The notes below the pieces were generated by a model, which was not told the DNA's origin, ran no database searches, and was given only the letters and a program-made list of their open reading frames with translations. The translations under genes were made by a program, and so were the position numbers. This document shows, in pieces, positions 1-9,062 of a stretch of DNA of 64,000 bases; the first letter of the stretch is position 1; each line of letters starts with the position of its first letter. The stretch is from CAIJXB01 sp964439595 (GTDB lineage: Bacteria > Chlamydiota > Chlamydiia > Chlamydiales > Rhabdochlamydiaceae), in the NCBI GenBank assembly GCA_964439595.1, contig CAYTOK010000006.1:1-64000 (forward strand). The letters are read 5' to 3'.

Positions 1-1267
1 CTTCTTGAAATTCAGAGTTTTCGTTAGCCAGTCTAAGATACGCTAGGATGTTTTGCAGCAAAGCTTTTTTGTTTTCTCCCCCTGCTTGATAATCAGCCAT
101 ATAGGATAATCTAGATAGCCAATCTCTTAACTGTCCACTTTCTTCTAATTTTTTATTTAGAGTAAAAGGAGACTCTTGCAGCTCTTGGTATAAATCCCTT
201 ACAAGTTCTACTGTTGATCTAAGGTCTTCCCCTCTTCTTTCTACATGATCCATGGAATAGATAAATCTAGGACCAATATATCCGGGAGCCTGTGTGGCAG
301 CTCGCAATCTAGATCGTATTTCTTCAGATAGAGGGAGAGTGCTTATATCTATGCGGAGATTATGAGGTAAAGAAGTGATGGTTGAGGGGAGAGAAGTGAG
401 TGGGGTGTAATGTAGATAGAGTTCTTGTAGAGCTAAGAGGCTGCCGAAGGATTCCGGGAGGGAAGTGAGTCGGGTGTTATGTAGATGGAGCCATTGTAGG
501 GATATGAGGCTGCCGAAGGATTCTGGAAGGGAAGTGAGTGGGGTTTCACTTAGATCGAGGTGTTGTAGAGCTGACAGGTTACTGAAGGATTCTGGGAGGG
601 AAGTAAGTGAAGTGTCACGCAGATTGAGGGATGTCAGGCGAGAGGAAAAGGAGGGATGATTAAAAATATCCGGTAGATCCGTTAGCGTTACGAAGCCTAG
701 GTGTAGCTCTGATTCGTCAGGGGAATTCAAAAAAGCTAAAATTCGATCCTTGGCCACTAATCTACATAGATAATCATCCGAAAGATGCTCCAGGCCAAAA
801 TACCCCCTAGGACCTTGTTTTTTGGCAACCCAAGCGGTTAAATTCGATATTGCCTGTGTTATAACAAGTTTCGACTTCAGCTCCTCGCAGTTCAAGCTAT
901 TAGCTAAACTATGCAAAATAGAATGCGTATCGCATGTCAGTTGAAATTCCTGTTCCCAAACCGTTTGAATCTTAAGAACTGACGTCAACTCTTTTTTTAT
1001 GTTATTCCACTCCCCTTCTGTCTTTTCTCCATAAGATGTTTTAAGATGAATTATAGATTTCTCTGCAAAAAACTCAGGGCTTACATAACCGTTTCTTACA
1101 TCATCTAGACTAAAGGTAGACGAATTGGTTAAATTGCACTTACAGAACAGTTGATAAAGATCATGAAAAAACCCCTTCCAAGTGCGCCCCTCCTTCCATC
1201 CATAAAAAGAAGTCTCTGTCAAAACTGTCTTAGGTAGCAAATCCATTAAAGTATTAGCTATACTCAT
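1..1267 (-). CDS. LRR-NEL E3 ubiquitin ligase effector, copy 1 (C-terminus beyond window)
   Basis: The ATG at 1267 opens a frame that stays open for 422 codons to the left edge. Residues 1-105 are almost identical to copies 2 and 3 (MSIANTLIDLL start). An LRR block follows with three full 23-residue repeats of the form LTSLPESFGSLxALQxLxLxxT, then a linker (ISTLPLSEE, PRFIYSMDH) and the first helices of the NEL-type domain. The frame leaves the window about ten residues before the catalytic CGD expected from copies 2 and 3, so activity cannot be judged here. Relative to copy 3 it carries an in-frame 48-nt insertion and an in-frame 9-nt deletion before the LRRs. The family is known for E3 ligases injected by type III secretion; secretion here is inferred. 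Upstream GAGAT is the only weak RBS. Confidence 0.85.
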   Translation of the reverse strand, partial: MSIANTLMDLLPKTVLTETSFYGWKEGRTWKGFFHDLYQLFCKCNLTNSSTFSLDDVRNGYVSPEFFAEKSIIHLKTSYGEKTEGEWNNIKKELTSVLKIQTVWEQEFQLTCDTHSILHSLANSLNCEELKSKLVITQAISNLTAWVAKKQGPRGYFGLEHLSDDYLCRLVAKDRILAFLNSPDESELHLGFVTLTDLPDIFNHPSFSSRLTSLNLRDTSLTSLPESFSNLSALQHLDLSETPLTSLPESFGSLISLQWLHLHNTRLTSLPESFGSLLALQELYLHYTPLTSLPSTITSLPHNLRIDISTLPLSEEIRSRLRAATQAPGYIGPRFIYSMDHVERRGEDLRSTVELVRDLYQELQESPFTLNKKLEESGQLRDWLSRLSYMADYQAGGENKKALLQNILAYLRLANENSEFQE

Positions 1268-1736
1268 AATTTATCTCTATTTGTTATATATTATGAATTG
1301 ATAGTATAAAATATGAAGATTTAATTAAATAGTTTAAAATAGCAATTTACACAATCTGTTATTAATTAAATATTTATATTTCGGAATTAAGATCATTAGA
1401 CTACTAATTTTAGCTATTTCCAGTCAGGCGGTCAAAGCCATGCAACTACCCTTTTTTTCGTTAATTCATCCATTTTACCCAACTAGATGGTTGATGCTGA
1501 AAGAGAGCTCCCCTAAATTCAATCTCAGCTAGGGACCTCCGATCTCGCTGTTCCTATTTTACTTCTCTGTTTTCTTCTTTTTGAGGAGGTTTTAATTTAA
1601 CTTATTTTCTCCTTTTATACTCTTTGAAAAAAGAGGAAAATCCCGTATATGAAAAAGGTTCTAAATAGAAAACCCTTCTTTAAAAAGAGAGGTTTTTCAA
1701 AAACTTCCATTTCATCAAGCTATTTTCTACTATTTT
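1268..1736. repeat. Duplicated intergenic segment between LRR-NEL copies 1 and 2
   Basis: This non-coding stretch matches 3594-4090 almost base for base over long blocks, with one internal deletion near 1506-1520. Read on the minus strand it holds the copy 2 terminator hairpin, a conserved block of about 250 bp, a short scar resembling the last codons of the metal-ATPase gene (1396-1423, compare 6384-6412) and the promoter-proximal region of copy 1. It is part of the tandem duplication unit. I see no convincing gene in it. Confidence 0.85.
1669..1696 (-). terminator. Terminator-like hairpin downstream of LRR-NEL copy 2
   Basis: On the minus strand AAAACC pairs with GGTTTT and CTTT with AAAG around a small internal mismatch, about 40 nt after the copy 2 stop. 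The same hairpin follows copy 3 at 4023-4050. The T-rich tail is moderate. Confidence 0.55.
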
Positions 1737-3593
1737 TTATCGAGCCTGATGTCTAAAATCATCCCAAGGGCCAAGGGCTTTCTTTGTTAAATCGATTAGC
1801 CCTTTTTCATAATCTTTCTTGATTTTTTCATAATCTGCCTCACCTACAGCTGCATCTGAGGCAGCATCTCTAGCACCTTTCAAGGCGTTAAAGTCTCTAG
1901 TAAAGTTCCGCTCTAAACACTTAAGCCAAGTTTCGTGACCAATAAGAAATTCATGACATGTATCCGAATTATCTAGTCCCTCCTTTACGATTCTTTCAGC
2001 ATTTCTTAAATCGGTATCAGTTAATGCGCTACAGAGAAAGTACAGCATGTTTCTTACGTCAATAGGAAGATCTAAGGCTTCTTTAAGTTTCAGGGGATAG
2101 CCAAGGTAAACTTCAATTTCATCAACAAAGGATAGTGTTGAAACTTTTGCTCGGGCAATGTCTGCTAAAAGGCCCATGGCATAGACCCCTCTAAGAAGTA
2201 AGTGGGCAAGATCTTGCGGTCTACCTAGGTCTGCCCTATGTATTTTATAGGCAATACCTATCTGTAAAATAGAAAGAGCAACGCGATCGCCGCAGGTGTC
2301 TGCAGCCCCGTTAATAATAGCTAAAAAAACTTCTTGAAATTCAGAGTTTTCGTTAGCCAGTCTAAGATACGCTAGGATGTTTTGTAGTAAGGCTTTTTTG
2401 TTTTCTCCTCCTGCTTTATAATCAGCCATATAAGATAATCTAGATAGCCAACTTCTTAACTGTCCATTTTCTTCTAGGTCTTTGTTTAGAGTAAGAAGAG
2501 GTTCTTGCAGCTCTTGGTATAAATCTCTTACAAGTTCTACTGTTGACCTAGGGTCTTCCCCTCTTCTTTCTACGTGGGCCATGGAATAGATAAATCTAGG
2601 ACCAATATATCCAGGGACCTGTGTGGCAGTTTGCAACCTAGACTGTACTTCTTCAGATAGAGGAAGAGTGCTTATGTCTATTTCTAGACTAGTACGTAAA
2701 GAAGTGATGGTTGAAGGGAGGGAAGTGAGTGGGGTGTCATGTAGATAGAGCCATTTTAGGGCTGAAAGGCTGCCGAAGGATTCTGGAAGGGAAGTGAAAG
2801 AGGTTTCATTTAGATGGAGCTTTTCTAAAGCTAAGAGTCCCCCAAAGGATTCTGGAAGGGAGATGAGTGGGGTTCCCCTTAGATCGAGCCAGTGTAGAGC
2901 TGAGAGGCTTCCAAAGGATTCCGGAAGGGAAGTGAGTCGGGTGTTATGTAGATGGAGCCATTGTAGGGATATGAGGCTTCCAAAGGATTCCGGGAGTGAA
3001 GTGAGTGGAGTGTTATCTAGACAGAGATCTTGTAAAGCTAAGAGGTCGCCGAAGGATTCTGGGAGTGAAGTGAGTCGGGTGTTGTTTAGATTGAGGTTTT
3101 TCAAACGAGAGGAAAAAGCGCGGCGACTAAAAATATCCGGCAGATCAGTTAGCTCTAACGAACTTAGGTTTAATTGAGATTGGGCAGGGTCATTCAAAAA
3201 AGCTAAAATTCGACACCTGGCTTGTAATCTATCTCTATAACCGGCAGCCCAATCGGTTAAATTCGATTGAAATTCTTGCTCCCAAAGCACTTGAGTCTTA
3301 AGAGCTGATACCAACTCTTTTTGTAGGTTATTCCACTCCCCTTCTGTCTTTTTTCCATGAGATGTTTTAAGATGAATTATGGATTTCTCTGCAAAAAACT
3401 CAGGGCTTGCATAACCATTTCTTACATCATCTAGACTAAAGGTAGACGAATTAGTTAGATTGCACTTACAGAACAGTTGATAAAGATCATGAAAAAAACC
3501 CTTCCAGGTGCGTCCCTCCTTCCATCCATAAAAAGAAGTTTCTGTCAAAACTGTCTTAGGCAGCAAATCTATTAAAGTATTGGCCATACTCAT
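1737..3593 (-). CDS. LRR-NEL E3 ubiquitin ligase effector, copy 2 (intact)
   Basis: A 618-residue protein in three parts: a conserved N-terminal region (1-130), five full 23-residue LRRs (about 175-290, LTSLPESFGSLxALQ type), and a helical C-terminal half (305-618). The C-terminal half has hallmarks of the NEL (novel E3 ligase) domain of Shigella IpaH and Salmonella SspH/SlrP: the CxD active site as CGDRVAL (Cys434, Asp436), LLADIARAKVSTLSFVDEIE and the following EVYLGYPLKLKE. In known members the Cys forms the ubiquitin thioester. The plant-like LPESF repeat differs from the shorter IpaH LRR, so the repeat and the NEL domain form an unusual pairing. No signal peptide is seen; type III export is inferred. 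Flanked by copies 1 and 3 on the same strand. Confidence 0.9.
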   Translation of the reverse strand: MSMANTLIDLLPKTVLTETSFYGWKEGRTWKGFFHDLYQLFCKCNLTNSSTFSLDDVRNGYASPEFFAEKSIIHLKTSHGKKTEGEWNNLQKELVSALKTQVLWEQEFQSNLTDWAAGYRDRLQARCRILAFLNDPAQSQLNLSSLELTDLPDIFSRRAFSSRLKNLNLNNTRLTSLPESFGDLLALQDLCLDNTPLTSLPESFGSLISLQWLHLHNTRLTSLPESFGSLSALHWLDLRGTPLISLPESFGGLLALEKLHLNETSFTSLPESFGSLSALKWLYLHDTPLTSLPSTITSLRTSLEIDISTLPLSEEVQSRLQTATQVPGYIGPRFIYSMAHVERRGEDPRSTVELVRDLYQELQEPLLTLNKDLEENGQLRSWLSRLSYMADYKAGGENKKALLQNILAYLRLANENSEFQEVFLAIINGAADTCGDRVALSILQIGIAYKIHRADLGRPQDLAHLLLRGVYAMGLLADIARAKVSTLSFVDEIEVYLGYPLKLKEALDLPIDVRNMLYFLCSALTDTDLRNAERIVKEGLDNSDTCHEFLIGHETWLKCLERNFTRDFNALKGARDAASDAAVGEADYEKIKKDYEKGLIDLTKKALGPWDDFRHQAR

Positions 3594-4090
3594 AATTTAT
3601 CTCTATTTGTTATATATAAAAATAATTATATCAAAACAAAACATTTAATTAAACAATTTTAAAATAGAAATTTATACAATTTGTTGTTAATTAAATATTT
3701 ATATCGCGGAATTAAAATCATTAGACTACTAATTTTAGCTATTCCCATTGAGGTGGTTGAAAGCCACCCAACTACCCTTTTTTTTGTTAGTTCATCCATT
3801 TTACCCAACTAGAGGGTTGATGCTGAAAGAGAGGAGCAAGCGTCTAACCTCCCCTAATAGGAGAAAAATAATTCAATCTCAGCGAGGGACCTCCGATCTC
3901 GCTGTTCCTATTTTACTTCTCTGTTTTCTTCTTTTTGAGGAGGTTTTAATTTAACTTATTTTCTCCTTTTATACTCTTTGAAAAAAGAGGAAAATCCCGT
4001 ATATGAAAAAGGTTCTAAATAGAAAACCCTTCTTTAAAAAGAGAGGTTTTTCAAAAACTTCCATTTTATCAAGTTGTTTTCTACTATTCT
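3594..4090. repeat. Duplicated intergenic segment between LRR-NEL copies 2 and 3
   Basis: Second copy of the spacer at 1268-1736, slightly longer. It contains the copy 3 terminator-like hairpin (4023-4050), a small GGTGG/CCACC hairpin near 3752-3768, and at 3721-3746 a scar resembling the reverse complement of the metal-ATPase 3' end. A 68-codon plus-strand frame inside it (3748-3954) is not preserved in the sister copy, so I do not call a gene. Confidence 0.85.
4023..4050 (-). terminator. Terminator-like hairpin downstream of LRR-NEL copy 3
   Basis: Same sequence as the hairpin at 1669-1696 (AAAACC/GGTTTT outer stem), lying about 40 nt beyond the copy 3 stop on the minus strand. Its conservation in both duplicated spacers suggests that each gene ends its own transcript. 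Confidence 0.55.
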
Positions 4091-6256
4091 TCATCGAGCC
4101 AGATGTCTAAAATGATCCCAGGGACAAAGAGCTTGCTTTGTTAAATCGATTAGCCCTTTTTCATAATCTTTCTTGATTTTTTCATAATCAGCGTCGCTTA
4201 CAACCACATCTGAAGCAGTATCTCTAACATCTTTCAAAGCGTTAAATTCTATAGTAAAGTTCTGCTCTAAGCACTGAAGCCAAGTTTCGTGACCAATAAG
4301 AAATTGATGACAAGTGTCCAGATTATTTAGCTGTTCCTTTACAAAGCTTTCAGCATTTCTTAGATCGGTATCAGTTAATGCGCTACAGAGAAAGTACAGC
4401 ATGTTTCTTACGTCAATAGGAAGATCTAAGGCTTCTTTAAGTTTCAGGGGATAGCCAAGGTAAACTTCAATTTCATCAACAAAGGATAGTGTTGAAACTT
4501 TTGCTCGGGCAATGTCTGCTAAAAGGCCCATGGCATAGACCCCTCTAAGAAGTAAGTGGGCAAGATCTTGCGGTCTACCTAGGTCTGCCCTATGTATTTT
4601 ATAGGCAATACCTATCTGTAAAATAGAAAGAGCAACGCGATCGCCGCAGGTGTCTGCAGCACCGTTAATAATAGCTAAAAAAACTTTTTGAAATTCAGAG
4701 TTTTCGTTAGCCAGTTTAAGATACGCTAGGATGTTTTGCAGCAAAGCTTTTTTGTTTTCTTTCCCTGCTTTATAATCAGCCATATAGGATAATTTAGATA
4801 ACCAAGTTCTTAAATCTTCATTTTCTTCTAGTTTTTCATTTAGAGTAAGAGGAGGCTCTTGCAGCTCTTGGTATAAATCTCTCATAAGTTCTACTGTTGA
4901 TCTAAGGTCTGCCTCTCTTCTTTCTACATGAGCCATGGAATAGATAAATCTAGGACCATTATATCCGGGAGTCTGTGTGGCAGCTTGCAATCTAGATTGC
5001 ACTCCTTCAGACAGAGGAAGAGTGCTTATATCTATGAAGAGATTATGAGATAAAGAAGTGATGTTTGAAGGGAGAGAAGTGAGCTCGGTTTCATTTAGAT
5101 AGAGCTTTTGTAAAGCTAAGAGTCCACCAAAGGACTCTGGAAGGGATGTGAGTGGGGTTTCACTTAGATCGAGCCATTGTAGAGCTGAGAGGTTCCCAAA
5201 GGACTCCGGAAGGAAAGCGAGTGGAGTGTTAAATAGATGGAGCTCTTGTAGAGCTGAGAGGCTGCCGAAGGATTCTGGGAGTGAAGTAAGTTGCGTGCTA
5301 AATAGATAGAGCCGTTGTAGAGCTATGAGGTTACCGAAGGATTCTGGAAGCGAAGTAAGTTGGGTTCCACGTAGATTAAGGAAGTCTAGAGCTAAGAGGC
5401 TACCGAAGGATTCCGGAAGGGAAGTGAGTTCAGTTCGACCTAGACTGAGCTTTTGTAAAGCTAAGAGTCCACCGAAGGATTCTGGAAGGGAGGTGAGTAG
5501 GGTTTTATCTAAATCGAGGTATTGTAGAGCCCGAAGATTGCCGAACGAGTCTGGAAGGGAAGTGAGTTGGGTTCTACTTAGATTGAAAGTTTGCAAAGCT
5601 TGAAGATTGTCGAATGATCGTGGAAGAAATGTGAGATTAGTACCACTTAAATTAAGGTTTTTCAAACGAGTGGAAAAGGCGGGATGACTAAAAATATCAG
5701 GAAGATCAGTTAGCTCTAGGGAACTTAGGTCTAATTCTGATTGATCTCGGGAATCCAAAAAAGCTAAAATTCGATTCTTGGCTTCTAACCTATCTGTATA
5801 ATCACCAGCCCAATCGGTTAAATTCGATATTGCCTGTGTTTCAAGAGGCGTAACAAATTTTGACTTCAGTTCCTTGCAGTTCAAGCTATTAGCTAAACTA
5901 TACAAAATAGAATGCGTGTCGGATGTCAGTTGAAATTCCCCTTCCCAAACCGTTTGAATCTTAAGAACTGACGTCAACTCTTTTTTTATGTTATTCCACT
6001 CCCCTTCTGTCTTTTCTCCATAAGATGTTTTAAGATGAATTATAGATTTCTCTGCAAAAAACTCAGGGCTTACATAACCGTTTCTTACATCATCTAGACT
6101 AAAGGTAGACGAATTGGTTAAATTGCACTTACAGAACAGTTGATAAAGATCATGAAAAAACCCCTTCCAAGTGCGCCCCTCCTTCCATCCATAAAAAGAA
6201 GTCTCTGTCAAAACTGTCTTAGGTAGCAAATCTATTAAAGTATTGGCTATACTCAT
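4091..6256 (-). CDS. LRR-NEL E3 ubiquitin ligase effector, copy 3 (longest, intact)
   Basis: A 721-residue protein with the same architecture as copy 2: N-terminal region 1-190, eight full 23-residue LRRs (about 208-392), linker, and NEL-type domain with CGDRVAL (Cys537, Asp539) and LLADIARAKVSTLSFVDEIE. It keeps an extra segment at about 110-145 (SDTHSILYSLANSLNC) that copy 1 shares and copy 2 lacks. Some 290 nt around the catalytic Cys (about 4370-4661) are identical to copy 2, while LRRs and C-terminal tail differ. It is nearest the metal-ATPase gene, whose 3' end is duplicated as scars upstream of copies 1 and 2, so it probably marks the original locus. An ATG at 6256 follows GAGAT. Confidence 0.9.
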   Translation of the reverse strand: MSIANTLIDLLPKTVLTETSFYGWKEGRTWKGFFHDLYQLFCKCNLTNSSTFSLDDVRNGYVSPEFFAEKSIIHLKTSYGEKTEGEWNNIKKELTSVLKIQTVWEGEFQLTSDTHSILYSLANSLNCKELKSKFVTPLETQAISNLTDWAGDYTDRLEAKNRILAFLDSRDQSELDLSSLELTDLPDIFSHPAFSTRLKNLNLSGTNLTFLPRSFDNLQALQTFNLSRTQLTSLPDSFGNLRALQYLDLDKTLLTSLPESFGGLLALQKLSLGRTELTSLPESFGSLLALDFLNLRGTQLTSLPESFGNLIALQRLYLFSTQLTSLPESFGSLSALQELHLFNTPLAFLPESFGNLSALQWLDLSETPLTSLPESFGGLLALQKLYLNETELTSLPSNITSLSHNLFIDISTLPLSEGVQSRLQAATQTPGYNGPRFIYSMAHVERREADLRSTVELMRDLYQELQEPPLTLNEKLEENEDLRTWLSKLSYMADYKAGKENKKALLQNILAYLKLANENSEFQKVFLAIINGAADTCGDRVALSILQIGIAYKIHRADLGRPQDLAHLLLRGVYAMGLLADIARAKVSTLSFVDEIEVYLGYPLKLKEALDLPIDVRNMLYFLCSALTDTDLRNAESFVKEQLNNLDTCHQFLIGHETWLQCLEQNFTIEFNALKDVRDTASDVVVSDADYEKIKKDYEKGLIDLTKQALCPWDHFRHLAR

Positions 6257-6383
6257 GATTTATCTCTATTTATTACATATACGTAAACGGTTTTATCAAA
6301 ACCAAACATTTAATTAAACAATTTTAAAATAGCAATTCATGTAATATTATTAATTAAATATTTACATTGCAGACTTAAGACCG

Positions 6384-8276
6384 TTAGACTACTAATTTTT
6401 GCTGTTTCCAGCTCATAAGCCTTAAACTATACATAATAACAAGAATCGTTACTCCAACATCAGCTAGGATAGCTAGAGCTAAATTTGTAAGTCCAAATAA
6501 AGCAAGAATAACAAATAAAAACTTAATGCATATCGCAACTAGAGTATTTATTTTAATTGTTACTAGGGTTTTTCTACCTAAGGAAACTAAAAAGGGAATA
6601 AGGCTTAAATTATCATTTAAAAGAATAATAGAAGCGGCTTCTAACGCAGTGTCACTTCCAAGTGAACTGATAGAAATACCTACGTTTGCTAAAGCTAAAG
6701 CCGGAGCGTCGTTAATCCCATCTCCAAACATAGCAACTACTTTATATTCTTTAGCCAATTCACTAACTGCTTTGGCTTTATCTTCAGGGAGAAGATTTGC
6801 TTTAACCTGTTTTATACCAATAGCTTTTGCTATGGAGTTTGCTGCAGTAAAATTATCTCCTGTTAGCATAACAGAGGTCACCCCTAAAGAAAAGAGTTTA
6901 GCAATTAATTCTGCACTATCCGATCTTACCTCATCTTGCAAAGCAATAATTCCATCCACTCCCTCATGTGTACTTATAACAATGACTGTTTTACCTTGAC
7001 CTTGGAGCTCTTCTATTTTTTGCACAATCTCTTCTGGAACCTCATGCTCTTCCAAGATAAATTCGAGCTTACCGATGCAATGGTGTTTTTCATCACAAAC
7101 AAGACAATCTGCTTTAGCCCCCTTTCCAACAATGCTCTCAAAATTTTCTATTTGATGTAGTGTGAACTGCTCTTTATTGGCTGACTCTAAAATACTTTTA
7201 GCTAAGGGATGTTCAGAAAACGCCTCAATTCCAGCAGCGCAACTAAGAAGCTCTTCTTTTGTTCCTTTCCCAAAAGGAATGATATCAGTAACGATAGGCT
7301 CTCCATAAGTCAAAGTACGTGTTTTATCTAAAGCTATCGCCTTAATCTGACCTATGATTTCTAGATATTTCCCTCCCTTTATAAGCGCTCCGACAGATGA
7401 AGCATTGCCAATTGCCGAGAAAATAGAAATAGGAGTAGAAATAACTAAAGCACAAGGACAAGCAATAACAAGCAAAATAATGGCCTGAGAAAAACCTTGA
7501 TCAAACGGTCTTTGCAATATAAGCCAAGGGAAAAGTGTCCAAATAAGAGCTAGTAAGATAATGCCTGGCGTGTAATATCTAGAGAATTTTTCGATGAATT
7601 TTTGTGTTTCAGACTTATTTTTGAAGGCATTAAAAGTCAGCTCTTTTATTTTAGCAAGGGTTGAGTCAGAAGAAATTTTAGTGACTGCAACCTCTAAAAA
7701 TCCTTGTTTATTGACAGTGCCCGCAAAAACTAGGTCCCCTTCTCTTTTATCTTTAGCTATAGGCTCCCCCGTTATAGCTGCCTCATCAACAAAAGACACT
7801 CCCGAAATAACAGTTCCATCCAAAGGGATTATAGCAAAAGGCTTAACAAGCATAATCTGCCCAATTTGTACCTGATCGACAGGCACTTCCTCTGACTTAT
7901 CTTTAATTTTTACCATCTTGGGCATTTTATTAATTAGCTGGTCTATAGCTGACCTGCTCTTGGCAATCCCCATGTCTTCTAGCCTTTCAGCTAAGGTAAA
8001 TAAAACAATAACAATAGCTCCTTCTGGGTATTCTTTTAGATAAAAGGCTCCGGATACAGCTATAAGCATAAGGGCATTAATATTTCTAAAATTCAAATCA
8101 AGTAAAGACTGAAATCCATGCCAAAGCGTCTTATATCCAAAAAGAAAAGTAAAAATAATAAAGAAAGGCAAGGCTATTTGATCAGGTAAACGGATACCCG
8201 CTAAAGATAAGAATTCAAAAATAGCTACAAAAACCGCACCACAACCAAGCCAAATAAGCTTTGATTCTTTCCACAT
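6384..8276 (-). CDS. P1B-type heavy-metal ATPase with altered DKTRT motif
   Basis: A 630-residue inner-membrane P-type ATPase. Visible motifs are TGE in the actuator loop (about 169-171), the membrane CPC (273-275) typical of Zn/Cd/Pb/Cu exporters, SEHPLA (354-359) and MFGDGINDAP in the P domain. No N-terminal metal-binding (HMA) domain is present; the protein begins in membrane helices, as in the chlamydial zntA-like protein. The phosphorylation motif, normally DKTGT, reads DKTRT (Asp317, Arg320) from ACA CGT ACT. That Gly is close to invariant in P-type ATPases, so transport may be impaired. A purine-rich AGAGAGGGTGG precedes the ATG. Its 3' end borders the LRR-NEL array and was copied into it. 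Confidence 0.85.
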   Translation of the reverse strand: MWKESKLIWLGCGAVFVAIFEFLSLAGIRLPDQIALPFFIIFTFLFGYKTLWHGFQSLLDLNFRNINALMLIAVSGAFYLKEYPEGAIVIVLFTLAERLEDMGIAKSRSAIDQLINKMPKMVKIKDKSEEVPVDQVQIGQIMLVKPFAIIPLDGTVISGVSFVDEAAITGEPIAKDKREGDLVFAGTVNKQGFLEVAVTKISSDSTLAKIKELTFNAFKNKSETQKFIEKFSRYYTPGIILLALIWTLFPWLILQRPFDQGFSQAIILLVIACPCALVISTPISIFSAIGNASSVGALIKGGKYLEIIGQIKAIALDKTRTLTYGEPIVTDIIPFGKGTKEELLSCAAGIEAFSEHPLAKSILESANKEQFTLHQIENFESIVGKGAKADCLVCDEKHHCIGKLEFILEEHEVPEEIVQKIEELQGQGKTVIVISTHEGVDGIIALQDEVRSDSAELIAKLFSLGVTSVMLTGDNFTAANSIAKAIGIKQVKANLLPEDKAKAVSELAKEYKVVAMFGDGINDAPALALANVGISISSLGSDTALEAASIILLNDNLSLIPFLVSLGRKTLVTIKINTLVAICIKFLFVILALFGLTNLALAILADVGVTILVIMYSLRLMSWKQQKLVV

Positions 8277-8354
8277 AAACCACCCTCTCTTAAGTCATAG
8301 TAAATCGGAAGATGACAAATAAAAAATTTATCATCAAGGAAAGAAGTTATTTTC

Positions 8355-8681
8355 TTAGATTTTTTGTGCTATTTCGAGTTTTACTAAAATCTCTTTTTTA
8401 TAAGAAGACACTCCATAAAGGAAAACTTCTCCAAGATATCCGGAGTTTCGCAACTGAGACGTATACTCTTTAGCTTTAATCTGTGTAAGAGCCTCGTTTG
8501 CTAAAGAATCTAACTCCTCTTGTTTTCCTTTTTTAAATTCAAGTATAACGCCTTTATTAAGAGAAGAGTGTTGCAATTTAGGACAAAGTATAATGTCGTA
8601 GCGTCCATAACCTGATTCCAAATTAGATGTTACAACAAAAGTTTTTTCTTTTGATATTCTTTTGTTTCTCCATCCATTTCA
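8355..8681 (-). pseudogene. C-terminal remnant of DUF1703-type ATPase/nuclease gene
   Basis: An open stretch of about 108 codons, preceded by an in-frame TGA, matches only the last fifth of the intact gene at 48178-49905: TSNLESGYGRYDIILCP against KSNRESGYGRYDVCLIP, then ILEFKKGK and the A-(L/I)-QIKAKEY helix. This is the PD-(D/E)XK-like C-terminal domain (YD... EFK) without the AAA-like N-terminal part. The first possible start is a TTG at 8621 with no clear RBS. I read it as a decayed gene copy; a stand-alone nuclease-like small protein is less likely. Confidence 0.7.
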
Positions 8682-8785
8682 CGATTCCTGAATTAAAGCT
8701 TTTTTATAATCGCATTTATGAGCCCTAGTATTCCCCATAAAAACGAACTTTGCAAGGGAAAATAAACACTTTAGAACAAAAACCT

Positions 8786-8815
8786 TTGACAAAAAGAATC
8801 TCCCTTTTGCATAAT
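8786..8815 (+). promoter_or_regulatory. Sigma70-type promoter of tRNA-Leu
   Basis: TTGACA (8786-8791), an 18-nt spacer and CATAAT (8810-8815), with the mature tRNA starting about 10 nt downstream. This is a near-consensus housekeeping promoter in the expected place. Confidence 0.8.
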
Positions 8816-8824
8816 GTTTTATCT

Positions 8825-8906
<82 letters not shown>

Positions 8907-8910
8907 AAAA

Positions 8911-8946
8911 ACTTAGGTGATTTTTTTAAAGTCACCTAAGTTACTT
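8911..8946 (+). terminator. Rho-independent terminator after tRNA-Leu
   Basis: ACTTAGGTGA (8911-8920) pairs perfectly with TCACCTAAGT (8932-8941), followed by TACTTTTC. It lies 5 nt past the tRNA. Confidence 0.85.
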
Positions 8947-9062
8947 TTCTTTATGCTTTACTTTAAAAGATCCCACTTTTCACATGTAAACTAACTTCTA
9001 GGAAAAAATACAGAAATTTTGCATGATAAAATTTTTACACGCTTTTTAAGGGAGCCTCTTCG

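Noticed and set aside
3748..3954. 68-codon plus-strand frame in the duplicated spacer
   Set aside because: The sister spacer at 1430-1590 does not keep the frame, and no RBS is visible.
2700..5600. Regular 69-bp DNA repeats resembling a CRISPR array
   Set aside because: The period is 23 codons, repeats are imperfect and lie in frame inside coding LRR regions; there are no unique spacers.
465..5603. Several plus-strand open frames rich in PKDSGREVS-like repeats inside the effector genes
   Set aside because: They are the antisense reading of the LPESFGSL leucine-rich repeats and repeat only because the LRRs do.
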